Assembly: GCA_025617745.1 (NCBI GenBank)
Contig: CM046871.1
Coordinates: 32,185,579 to 32,249,578 of the forward strand
DNA: 64,000 nt
Reading direction: 5' to 3'
From: Heliocidaris erythrogramma
Lineage: Eukaryota; Echinodermata; Echinoidea; Camarodonta; Echinometridae
In this document: piece after piece, positions 1 to 12,400 of the stretch
Numbering within the stretch: the first letter of the stretch is position 1
Layout of the letters: every line of letters begins with the position of its first letter
Program-made: the position numbers and the translations under genes
Notes under the pieces: generated by a model
Database searches by the model: none
Seen by the model: the letters and a program-made list of their open reading frames with translations, nothing else
Told to the model about the DNA's origin: nothing

Positions 1-311
1 AATTCTATTTGCATCCTTTTGTGTGGTATCCATCGTCCATCGTTATGTGCATACCGGTACATGTATACTTCCCATTGTCTTTTTCTTAGCAATTTTGAAC
101 CTCATGTATCATGCAGTCTAACTTTTCACGAGGTACTCTGCATTCCCATGCAAAGATTCAGCATCTGAACTCGAATCACCACTATATTTTACTTCGGCCT
201 CAAGTGCTCATTTATTTTGGTATGAGCATTTTTTAGTAAGTTATATTAGTTTAAATACCAACTTTTAACATGTACATGTAATATTACCTGCATTTTATTC
301 TTAATTTGCAG

Positions 312-483
312 GCCGAGCTGTCATTACACAGATAGGCAGGGTTAAAGGAGAATTTCTCCTTTGCTATGTTGGAGAGCTAATAACAGGAGAGGAAGGAGAT
401 AGGAGGGAGGCAAAAGAACAGACTGGATTCCGCTATTTCTTCAACTGGATAAATCCCATGACAAAAAAAAGAAGCGCACTATG
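312..483 (+). CDS. Exon: N-terminal half of SET domain
   Basis: The acceptor is tttgcag and the donor gtaagt. The exon starts with two bases of a split codon and ends with two (phase 2). It encodes RAVITQIGRVKGEFLLCYVG followed by an ELITGEE segment and an FRYFFNW segment, matching the early beta strands of SET domains (GRGV, F..YHGELI). The upstream part of the domain must lie on an exon before base 1. Confidence 0.88.
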
Positions 484-3400
484 GTAAGTAATAAAGTTTC
501 TGCTTGTACCCCACCAAACAAAGCTTGAAGGGGCTCTTTAGGATTCAGAGTGTGGTCGGGCATGCAGTTAGTCAACGACGGCAGAACAATTTTGAAAGTG
601 GGTGGGCCAGTCAAGAGGTAATATTGATGGAAAACTCATTGAAGGATGCCAGATATACATAGTGACCGAGCGGGGGGAGCGGGTGAGAGGGGGTTGTTCC
701 CCCTCCCACTCGCGCTTACAACCCTCCCACTGTTGTAAGAGGCACATACCCGTCTGACATTATACATGATCTGAGTGCCCCCTCCTCCCTAAGCATTTTA
801 CTTCAGAAACCTGCTATAAAACTTTAGATCATTCCAAAATGGTTTAATGGGGTGATTAAATGTTGTAGAAATTCTGGTGCAGAAATAGTAATTCATATTG
901 TTTGCACTGTAAGCGAGCAAAGTGAGCTAGTGCCTCAAAAATAAAGGTATGATGGGGAGCCCCATGTCTGCGCATCTAAGGTTTTGATCTGAAAATGAAC
1001 AAGAATTTCTTTAATATTCCTCTAAAGCTTAATTTTATATTATTCCTGATATTCTAAAGAGTAAGTCTGCAAAAAAATCTCATCAAAATTAGAGCAAGAA
1101 CAATGTCATTTTCACAAGAAACGGTGGTCGTGTCATTTCAACATTGAAAAAAACAATGGTTCCCATGTCTGCGCACTCATTCATTTTACACGCAGTTCGG
1201 GAGTTTTGACGTGAAAGACAACATTTTAAGGCTTGTGAATAAAATGTCTGAAATAAGACCGTTTTTCATTATTTTGACTCGTTTTTTGCATGAATACCTA
1301 TCGCTATGATAAAGATGAAAAGTTTGTGTTCGTTGCGTGTTTTGTTTTATTAGAATCGCGCAGTTACGCGTGTGCGCAGACATGGGCACTGCGCAGACTT
1401 GGGCACTCTAGCCATACTTTTATTCTCAGAAAGCATAAGAGAAACTGTACTATATATCAACCACAAAACGAGTCTTCCTGAAGCATTTAAGTTACAAACC
1501 ACTCGCAAGGGACAATTAACCTGGAAGTCTCATTTTATCAGCCCTGCCAACATAATATTTGTTCAATATATTTGATGTCTGATTTCTTTGAGGTTTGATC
1601 CATATGCATTTCATTCTCTTAACAAATCTATATCTGTAATACATGTATCTCTGATATCTCGTCAACTAGGATTACGTTGTACTTGCTATTAATGTATGCA
1701 TATTCCCTCATAATTACCTAAGATATTGTGACAGAAAGGAAAAGGTAACGACCCACAAACCCCAACAGTGCCGGAATACAAAATTGAATGCAAGCGAGCT
1801 AATGGAGTGAGCGAGATTTGAATTTGTTGGTACTTTCACATTTGAAAACAGTCATTTCTTTCTATACTTTTGTTGGTACATTAAATATTTTGTCTTCACA
1901 ATATGAAGTTTTTGTGGGTGTGCCGCTGCCAATCTCAAAACGGGGCTAAGGAGCTAAATGGTTACCTGAGGAAGCTCATTTTTGAGGGTCTAAGGAGCGA
2001 AAGGGCTCATGGGCAGAGCTAATTTTAGCTGCTCACGATCTCACTACTCTGGTACACATACGGTGCATGAGCTGAGTCAGCGGTCGCAGCGCTGTTTTTA
2101 ACGCTGCACATGCCGCGCCACTGCACTGACTCAATGTCGCATGCAGATTGATCTCGCTGAGTCGCCGCTAGCACTAAGTTAGAGGATACTAAGCCGCCCA
2201 GCTCCCCCGCTGCGCTGGCCTGGGAGGCTAGGGAGCGACCGTTCCCAAACAATGGGCTGTGCGCATTGTTTTCTCATATTCTAGGGAGCGAGTCTGAAGC
2301 CAATCGAGGTGCGGTTAGTGAAAATCGCATATCATGGGAGCGACCCAAGAAGGTTGAAAATGGGGGACGTCACAGCGGCACATACATGTGTGACATATAT
2401 ATGTGAGTGCCCCCCCCCCCCCCCCATTATAAAAGGAAAGCTTCATCATTCATTTGCATTCTTTATGTCCTTTATATTAGTACTTTTACTAGTGTGTCAG
2501 ATGGATACATGTATTGTGGTTGCTCTCCAGAGTTGTCTTTCTGTGGTAACGGTAGAGAAACAGACTCTTTCCCAATCAGCTGGCTATTTCCTGTGGTCCA
2601 ACTCTTGCTGAATGCTTGTCATCTGTATTACTCTAACAACTCCCTCAAATTACCTTCATGTGACTTTCACTGTATTTTATTTTTTTTTTTTTGTATTGCA
2701 TTTCACAGTGTTGATGCTACAGATGAACCTGATCCCAAGTCCAAGTGCCAACTTGGAAGACTTGTCAATCATAGCAGAGGAAAGGAACAAAACGGCAAAA
2801 TGACAGCTAAAACGGTAGATGGAAAACCTGTTCTCTGCCTGTATGCCATCAAAGCCATTCCAGCCAAGTCTGAAATCTTATACGACTATGGGCTTCCACA
2901 GGGACACAATTGGAATACACCATATTATTCTCAACTAATCAGAAGAATGCAAGAAGACTTAAAGAAACATACAGTAAGTGCAAACTAATTGTTCCAAGTT
3001 CTTTAGTGCTGTAACACAGAATATGTTGGTTACCATATATGATACATGCATAAATATAGTATGTAGCAATAGAAATACCCCCATGAAAGTAGTCGGGCTA
3101 CCAGAGTTGAACTTTCATAAAATATTCACAGTATTCACAATATCGATGCAACTAGTAATTAAAATGATGACTTGCAATGTCCTAGCTATTATTAAATTGA
3201 TTTGTTAGTCATGATTGTAATATGATTATTATGATATTGTAGTCTCTAAATACTAATGAACAGTGTTGTAGTTGAGACCACATCTTCATAGGCCAAGGTC
3301 TTTATGGTCCGAGACTGCCTCTCTTCTGGGACAGATCTTTATTGGCTGAGACCGGGACCTCGAGATCACAACACTGCAAAGAAATATTTGCCTTGAAGAT

Positions 3401-6400
3401 ATTTCAATATATTCTAATACTGAAAATAATATGTAACTTTACAATACTACACTTATAATGACTTCTGTACAATGGAAGCCTGAGTCATATCGAATATTTC
3501 ATAATCCGGGATTCGACGGCTTTGATTCGATCGAATACCGGTGCATCGATAAATGATGGGCGGTGAAAACAGAGTTGCACACAGTTGCACGCAGTGCATG
3601 CACCATGCACAATGGGATTCGATGTCTTCGATCGAACACCAACTAACCAATCGATTTAGTACAATGTATTTTTAGGTGATCTGTCGTAGTCGACAGATCA
3701 CCTCTTATATTCGTCAGAATTTTCTTTCTTTATTTATTATTTATTTTTATTTTCTGGCCCTTTCTTGTTGCAACGAAATCTCAAAAACTTTTCAGTCAAT
3801 TTTCATGACATTTCCGTCAGTCATCAGGTCATATAAGGTCAAGCTCCAAAATCTTTTTCAAGGTCATCAGGTCATCGTGACGTCATCCAGGCGCCATTTT
3901 GTGAAATCACATTATCAATCATATCTTCATAACGAGTCATCAAAAATGAACCATATTTGACACACATGAACTTCAGGTCAAGGGTCAACATAAAATGTCA
4001 TCAAAATCCGCGCACGCATCATGACGCGCACGTACGCGCGCGTCAAAATTTAGAAATGCTCAAAATCACTTTTTAATCAAATTAGAGTACGGTTCAGGAC
4101 ATTTTAAGCATTTAAAAATTTTCCGTCCGTGCGCGTCCGTGTGCGCGTTATGCGCGCGCGCAGCGCGTACATAACGTAAAAATGCCGTTTTTTCGCATGG
4201 TTTGTCTTCCTGACACTATTCTTGACAATTTCCAACTAATTACCGTCATTCTCGACCTTCCATAATGCCACACGCGTGCGTCAAACTTTAAAATTCGTGC
4301 GCGCGTCAATGGCCATTCTAATGTAAAAAGTGGTAAAAACATGCCTATCTAAAATCCGCCATAGCTCGGCAGAATGCCTGGAAACCCCCCAATTTCTTTA
4401 CATATTCTGAAAGCCTGAGAGTTGTAGATTTTAATTCATGCAGAATTTTTGCCGATCTCATGTTCTGACGTCATCCTATTTGCATATGAACTCAAAAAAA
4501 ATGATTTTGAAAAAATGACGTCATCATTTTTGTATTCATTTGATAATAATTCAGTAATACGTTGTCGATTTACTCCCAAATTTTGATATGTTATAGCTGA
4601 GACAATTCTCTACCAGACCAGTTTCCACGGTTTTTCATTTTGATGACGTCATCACAGTGAAATTTTCAATTAAAAACGACATGTCAGAATTTCCCCTATT
4701 TGCGTGTTATGTCTATGGAAGAGGATTTTTTTTTCGAATCATGAATCTACATGACATCGTTCTTTGAGCAGTATCTCAGTTATTTTTCGTCTATTTCCTT
4801 CCAGATTTTAATATGTTGTAGCCTGATAAATACTCTTTCTATGAGGGTTCGGTTTTTTCAATGTGATGTCGGGATCATTGTCAATTTTAAACTACAATAT
4901 GTGATTTGAGAATCCCGTTTTTCGTTTACGTGTTATCTCTATGGGAAATATTTTGGTATATTGGTCAAAGCACTTGACTCCCATTCCGGTGACCCAGGTT
5001 CGATCCCCGGTGGGTCCATAATTTTTTTTTTTTTTTTGCTTCTTTTTGCCTGTCATTTTACCATCCTCTTCGACCTCTTCGACTATTATAACATAAACAA
5101 TCACAAACCATGCAATAAACTGCCTTATTTTCCGTGTTATATCTATTAGAAAGTAGTGTGCAGTAGTTTGTGTACAACCCTACGGAAATTGTGATTCCCT
5201 GTCGTGTATTAGAGCTATGGGGTTTATCTCCCAAGCATCCTGCAATATCAAATAGTCCTATTTGACATCACAATATCTCAGAATTGGCTTAGTCAATTAT
5301 CTTCAAATTTTTGTCAGTCATCAGTCCTAATAAGGTCAAGTTCCCGCATCTTTTTCAAGGTCATCAGATTATTGTGACGTCATCCAGGCGCCATTTTGTA
5401 AAGATCAACTTATCTTCTTCACGAAATGTCATCTCTCTTTCATATTTGGCATGGCTAAGGTCAATGTCACTTCAGTCATGGTCATCACCATTATCATTAT
5501 CATCATCATTATTATCATCAACATCAATATCATCATCACTCAGATGATATTCATGATGATGATGATTATCATCAGCATCATTATCATCACCATCAATCAT
5601 CATCATTATCACCATTATAATCATCATTATCATCGTCATTATATTATCATCATTATCATCATTATCATCACCATCATCATCGTGATGATGATGATTATCA
5701 ACATCATTATCATCATCACTGTCATGATATCCACGAATCATCCAAAATTCATGTTCACACACTCTATGCCCCATTGAAACAAAGGGGGCGCTATTTCACT
5801 AAAATAGGTAGTAGAGCCTACGAATTGAAAATGCTAGGAAAAGGCTGAAATCATAAAAATTGTGAATAGATTCATTATAATTACCGATATCAACGTCATG
5901 TTTCACATTATCATTTTGTCATTCGTCTTCGTCAAAAATATCAAGATCAAAAGACAGATCACCTAATTCGTCTTCAGTGACGAATTCAATGTCTAGTTTA
6001 TTTTAGATTTTGTTTGACAAAGAAAAAAAAATATTCAGGAATAATCATCCAGCTTTAACGAAAATTATTAAATGTGGTATATAATGAGGCGCTGTTGGAA
6101 CTGAAGGATTTTCTTCATTATAGCTTTTGACGCATTATATCCGAACATACAAGAAAGGCACAGATGGGACTACATGTACATGTACACTATCGAATGGACA
6201 GATGGTCACTTATAAACTCATTTTACAGCTACGACAGCATGAATAATGATTTCTTTCTCTGATTTAACTATTAAAATTATTGACTGCATGGATTGTAAGT
6301 CGGAATTTGTTTTAAAAGTACTAATTTCAGGCGTTATATACCATGTAGTTACAGATGACTATAGGTATGTCACAGTGATAGCCATGAATATTAATACCAA

Positions 6401-9400
6401 ATTCTGTATGAAAAACCCAGTTCGATGGCTCAAGTTGGTCATGTTCTGTGATGTACAACGTAACAACTCAAGATTAGACTCTGAAACTTACACAAATTCA
6501 AGATTTAAACCGGGTGGAACTCAGAATAATATTTTTGTTGAAAAGGGCTTCTTTGTTAAACCAGTGACGATATGTAATCTAGAATTAAATATTCGGAACT
6601 GAGAGTAGAAATAATCATATTTTTATGAATCGATTATAAAAACTTAATCTGCATTAGTTTTGTACATAAAATCAAGTTTTGGAGTCATTTTTGGTCTGAC
6701 ATTCATATGCAAAATGTGACATAAATCTTGAAGCTTTGAAGTTGTTCATTCTGGAAAGATGGACCATACATTGTACATGTACATGTTCTGGCTAGCTAAA
6801 CAATGTAGAAATTAATTTATTATCATTTCCTCTAGGACACCCCAAAAGTACAAGTACATGTAGATGGTGAACAAAAGCAAGACAAATTGAAAGGTGTGTA
6901 TATAGAATAGTAAAAATTGTGCCTGTGTCACATTCTCAAGGGGGGGGGGGGGGGGGGGGGGGGGACACTAATGTACAATGTCAGACGGGTATGTGCCGCT
7001 TACAAGACCCCCTTTTTCACACCCGATTGCCACTCCCAAGATACCCGATTTTCAATAATTTGTGCTCCATAGACCCCCGAAATGATGCACCACTGCTTTA
7101 CCATCCGCTCCATAGCATACCATTTCTCATGATATAAACTAAATAACGGCATGCCGTGGCTACCGAGTATAGCTTCCAAGGAGCTGCTTTTTGGGATTAC
7201 TGCAACAAGTAACAAGTAACGGCTCACAGCACTCCATAGGCCTCTTGGCTTTATTTAGCTTTTGCTCTAGTCTTGCATTAGAGACCCATTTGAGGGTTTC
7301 CATAGGCCTGTGGTAGCTGCAAAGTCCATGTATTTTGTGTTATTAGTCTGCTCCCTAGACCCCATAAACTCCATTACAGGGATTATTGTAGCTCCAAATA
7401 CCCTATGTTTTGTGCGTGTAGTCGGCTCTTAAGACCCCCCATTCCAGGGTGTTGTTAGGCACACCCCTGTCAAAAAATAATTCGAGTGAGTAATTTTTTA
7501 TAGACATTCATTGTTAAGATCTGCTATTGAATTTATCATCGTGCCTCGCAACTCTGGAAATCTGGCACATCCAGAAGATGACAGTCCATAAGAGATTACT
7601 CATAAAATAAAAAGTTCTCAACCAAATTTGATGATCTTGGTGTTATTATAATGGGAAAGACAGATTAGTGTTGATCAGAGCAAAGTCCTGAAAATTGACT
7701 GTATCAGCTGTTTTGTTTTTTTCTGGGCCACTTGGTATAGTGGGGGACCTTACGGCAAACAAATGGTCAAAGTATGCAAACTCAGCTAAATTTGTAATTT
7801 TTAGTACAGAGGTAGGTTACACCTTACTGATCAGTAAACAGTCAGTTTGCAGGATTTCATCTTGGATTTCAAAATGGCTGCCATGCAGAACCTATTTTCC
7901 ATAATATCTTGGAAATTAAACAAGCTAGAGAGTTGATTTTAATGGCAAACCCCCATTATCGGAATCAACAATTCGTATAAACAAAGAGTGAAAAATCTCA
8001 GATGGCAGCTATCTTGGATTCATTAATTCAAAATGGCCACCAATTGAGATACGATCTTTATGGCATATTGACAAGCAAATGTGATTGCAAAAAATTAAAA
8101 AGTTTTTCTTCCTCCTTTTTCATTGGCTCATTAGTTAACCATGTAATCAACTTCATTATTACTGATGAGCCAGAGAATGAGGAAGAAAAACGTTTTAATT
8201 TCCGCAATTATAATAAGATTGTATCTCAGTTGGTGGCCATTTTGAATTTTTAATGAATCCAAGATGGCTGCCATCTGACCTTTTTCAATTTTTGTTCATA
8301 TGATTTGTTAATTCCGACAACGGGGGTTTGCTGTTGAAATTAACTCTAGCTCGTTTAATGTCCAATATATTGAGGAAAGTATGTTTCGTGTGGTGGCCAT
8401 TTTGATATCCAAGATTGGTTTTAGAAAAGTGCTTCCATCAGTTTTTGTCCCCGCCGAACGAAGTTCTTGAGGGGACTATGAAACGGGCTCCGTACGTACT
8501 TCTCTATTTCACATTGGATTTTGATTCCGATTGTTTTATCTGTTAGGGCTGGGTGGGGGCTTCCAAACTTCAACACAGAATTTTGAAATTCATTAATTAT
8601 GCAAATTTATGCTAATTAATTTTTTTAATGCAAATTTCTTCAAAATCGACGAAAAATGCTACTTCTCCTCTATTTCACATCGGATTTTTGAATCCGATTG
8701 TTTTATATGATAGAGCCGAGTGGGGGCTTCCAAACTTCTACACAGAATTTTCAAATTCATTAATTATGCAAATTTATTCAAAATCAACGAAAAATGCTAC
8801 TTCTCTATTTCACAGAGGATTTTGATTCCGATTGTTTTATCTGATAGGGTTGGGTGGGGGTTTCCAAACTTTTACACAGAATTTTCAAATTTATTAATTA
8901 TGCAAATTTATGCAAATTTATTCAAAATCAACAAAAAAATGCATTATTATTACAAAACGTCAATTTGATCATTCATTTCTCGTATTTATCTTTAAGGTTC
9001 TATCAGAAATTACATAAATTAGCAGCCATTCCGCAGATCTACACTTCGGGCAGGGACATAATATTACGCATCGCATATTTACTAATTCACTTGTATTGAT
9101 CTGTAAAGGCTTAGCTGTTTGTGTGCCAAAAATCACAATTTTAGCTGGATTTGCATGTACTCCAAGGCCAAGCCCTAAAGTCCCCCACTAATATGCTCTT
9201 ATGCATGCCCCATATTGTGCAGTTCATTAAGGAGAGTCACAGTAATTTCCCTTTGTTTTCACCGAGGTGAATGAAGCTTGGGCTTGCTATTTCACCATAC
9301 ACTTGTACATGTATATGACCTTGAACTCAACTTTTGCAATCATTGCAGGGCATGCCGGCTCAAAGAATGGTGTTGGAGTTGTGTCAGAACACATGTCAGA

Positions 9401-12400
9401 GGATAAATTGGAGCACATGGAGCACATGGAGCACATGTCGGAGGATAAGTCGCAGCACTTGTCAGAACATATGTCAGAGGAAACGTCGGAGCACACAGAG
9501 GTCGCATTTGAGAACACGGAGCAAATGTCAGAGGATAAGTTGGATCACACGTCGAAGGAAAGGTCTGCTTGTCAGTTGTCATGTGACTTGATTGAAGGGG
9601 TTTATACAGAACCTGAAATTGCAGGGCATGCCAGCTCAAAGAATGGCGTTGGAGTTGTGTCAGAACACATGGCAGAGGATACATTGGAGCACATGGAGCA
9701 CATGTCTGAGGATAAGTCGGAGCACTTGTCAGAACATATGTCAGAGGAAACGTCGGAGCACACAGAGGTCGCATTTGAGAACACGGAGCAAATGTCAGAG
9801 GATAAGTTGGATCACACGTCGAAGGAAAGGTCTGCTTGTCAGTTGTCATGTGACTTGATTGAAGGGGTTTATACAGAACCTGAAATTGCAGGGCATGCCA
9901 GCTCAAAGAATGGCGTTGGAGTTGTGTCAGAACACATGGCAGAGGATACATTGGAGCACATGGAGCACATGTCTGAGGATAAGTCGGAGCACTTGTCAGA
10001 ACACATGTCAGAGGATAAGTCGCAGCACTTGTCAGAACACATATCAGAGGATACATTGGACCACATGGAGCACATGTCAGAGGATAAGTCGCAGCACTTG
10101 TCAGAACACATATCAGAGGATACATTAGAGCACATGTCGGAGGATAAGTCGCAGCACTTGTCAGAACACATGTCAGAGGATAAGTCGCAGCACTTGTCAG
10201 AACACATATCAGAGGATACATTGGACCACATGGAGCACATGTCAGAGGATAAGTCGCAGCACTTGTCAGAACACATATCAGAGGATACATTAGAGCACAT
10301 GTCGGAGGATAAGTCGCAGCACTTGTCAGAACACATGTCAGAGGATAAGTCGCAGCACTTGTCAGAACACATATCAGAGGATACATTGGACCACATGGAG
10401 CACATGTCGGAGGATAAGTCGGAGCACTCATCAGAACACATAGGCCTATCGGAGGATATGTCAGAGCACAAATCGGAGACCATGTCGAAGGAGACGTCTG
10501 AATACATCTCAGAGGATAAGTTGGAGCACTCATCAGAAAATATGTCAGAGGAGCATGCAGAGGGTGTATTTGAGAACACGGAGCAAATGTCAGAGGATAA
10601 GTTGGATCACACGTCGAAGGAGAGGTCTGCTTGTCAATTGTTATGTGGCATGATAGAAGAGGTTTATACAGAACCTGAAATTGCAGGGCATGCCAGCTCA
10701 AAGAATGGTGTTGGAGTTGTGTCAGAACACATGGCAGAGGATACATTGGAGCACATGGAGCACATGTCAGAGGATAAGTCGGAGCACTTGTTGGAACATA
10801 TACATGTATCGGAGGATATGTCAGAGCACAAATCGGAGCACATGCCGGAGAAGACGTTAGAACACATCTCAGAGGATCAGTCCGAGAACTCATCAGAACA
10901 TATGTCAGAGGATATGTCGGAGCACACAGAGCACATGTCAAAAGATAAGTCGGATCACACGTCGAAGGACATGATAGAACTGGTTTATACAGAACCTGAA
11001 ATTGCAGGATCATTTTCTGAAGAAGCAAATTCGGGTAATGAAGAAGTTAGTGATCAGACATTGTCCAGTATCATTCTTCCAGGTAGTGACAGTGCTGGAA
11101 TTTTATCTTCAGAGAAAGAGTGTGATCAAGGGTCTAACGGTGATAAATCATACCAACCGTCCATTGTGTCCGATTCGGAGGATTCAGATAATAGCATGGT
11201 GTTCCCGGTCGTACAGAGAGTCAAAGCATTAGTTGACATGGGGAAAAATGCCAAGATGGAATTCCTGAGCCAGAATGAACAGGAGAGCAACACTGAAAAG
11301 GACTGTGTCAAAAAGCAGGGTAAACAAGCAAGAAATGAAAAGGCAGGAGTATCTGAAACTTACAAGAAACCATACAGATTTTGCATATTCTGCAAAAAAT
11401 ATCAGTCAAAGTTGTCCAACCACATTGCCAACAAGCATAAGGACAACAACCGTGTACAAAGAGCATTATCACTTCCAAGAGGTGAGAGAATATCTGCTTT
11501 GGATGTCTTCAAAAAGGAAGGAATTTTGCATGTAAATAAGCTTCAAGCTAGGCAAAATGATCCAAAATATGAGAGGGAGAGAAGTGTGCCAAAAACTGAG
11601 GGAGAATTGGTAACGTGTGGTGAGTGTCGAGGCTTTTATGCCAAGAAATACATGAAGAGACACAAGAAGCTTTGTCAGAGAAAAACGGAATCGGCAACTA
11701 TTTCGGCTGATGTGCCAGCCAACCTGTTGCAAGCCAAAGATGATTACGGAGATGATTTTGTTCTCAATGTGTTATCCAGGTTCAGGATTAATGATGACGC
11801 AGGGAAGCTATGTACTAAAGACCCATGCCTATTAGAAATAGGAAAAAGACTATGGAGCAAGCAAAAAAGAAAACAGGACAAGCAGGTGGAGGTGAGAAAA
11901 TCTGTAATGGCAGACATGCGACGTCTTGCATCATTATATATAGAGCTGAAGAATACTGAAGAAACATTAGGGAACTTGACTGTGAAGAAGGGAAATGTGT
12001 CGGATCTCTTTCAGAGGTCAAATTTCCGGCACTTGGAAGAAGCAGTAGAAAACTTCACAAGAAGAGGGGAGTCTGATATGGGAGTAAAAGCAGGACTCAA
12101 ACAGGCGTTGCTCTACCTTTTGAAGTCTGCTTGCAAGATTGTTAAGGCTTTGTACTTGATGGATGATGATGATGACGAAGCTGCTAATATTGACAAGTTC
12201 TTAGCTGTACTGCATCTGAGTCAGAATGCCATGTTTGGCGATGCCACTTACCTACTCAATAAGCAACGGCAAGAGAAGCTTAGACGACCTCAGGAACAAC
12301 CAGAAGAAGAAGACATTGCAAAATTGAAAAAACACACAGTAAAGAGGATGAGTGAACTTGCCCAGGATGAGTTTTCTTTTCTCGATTCACATGGCTTTGT

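Larger units (their letters stand above)
3671..5996 (+). mobile_element. 2.3 kb non-coding element, copy A
   Basis: Starts with a perfect palindrome (AGGTGATCTGTCG and its complement around TAGT, 3674-3703) and ends with GACAGATCACCT followed by a second palindrome (AATTCGTC/GACGAATT, about 5975-5996). An inverted copy lies at 19085-21332. It carries a tRNA-like 3' half and an ATC/ATG array. No transposase frame is seen, so it is probably non-autonomous; class unknown. Confidence 0.8.

Noticed and set aside
2407..2708. In-frame extension of the second SET exon with a Pro run
   Set aside because: Intron read-through. The ttcacag acceptor and the phase of the preceding exon place the exon start at 2709.
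5451..5777. Ile/His-rich and Asp-rich open frames; similar ones near 19314-19569 and 63606-63941
   Set aside because: Microsatellite translation (ATC/ATG runs).
6246..6602. 118-codon frame in an intron
   Set aside because: No motif, no exon-like borders, AT-driven composition.
9340..11028. 562-codon open frame on the minus strand opposite the SEDK repeat region
   Set aside because: The repeat period is a multiple of three, so several frames stay open together. The Cys/Pro/Thr translation is a mirror of the real repeat and has no start context or homology.
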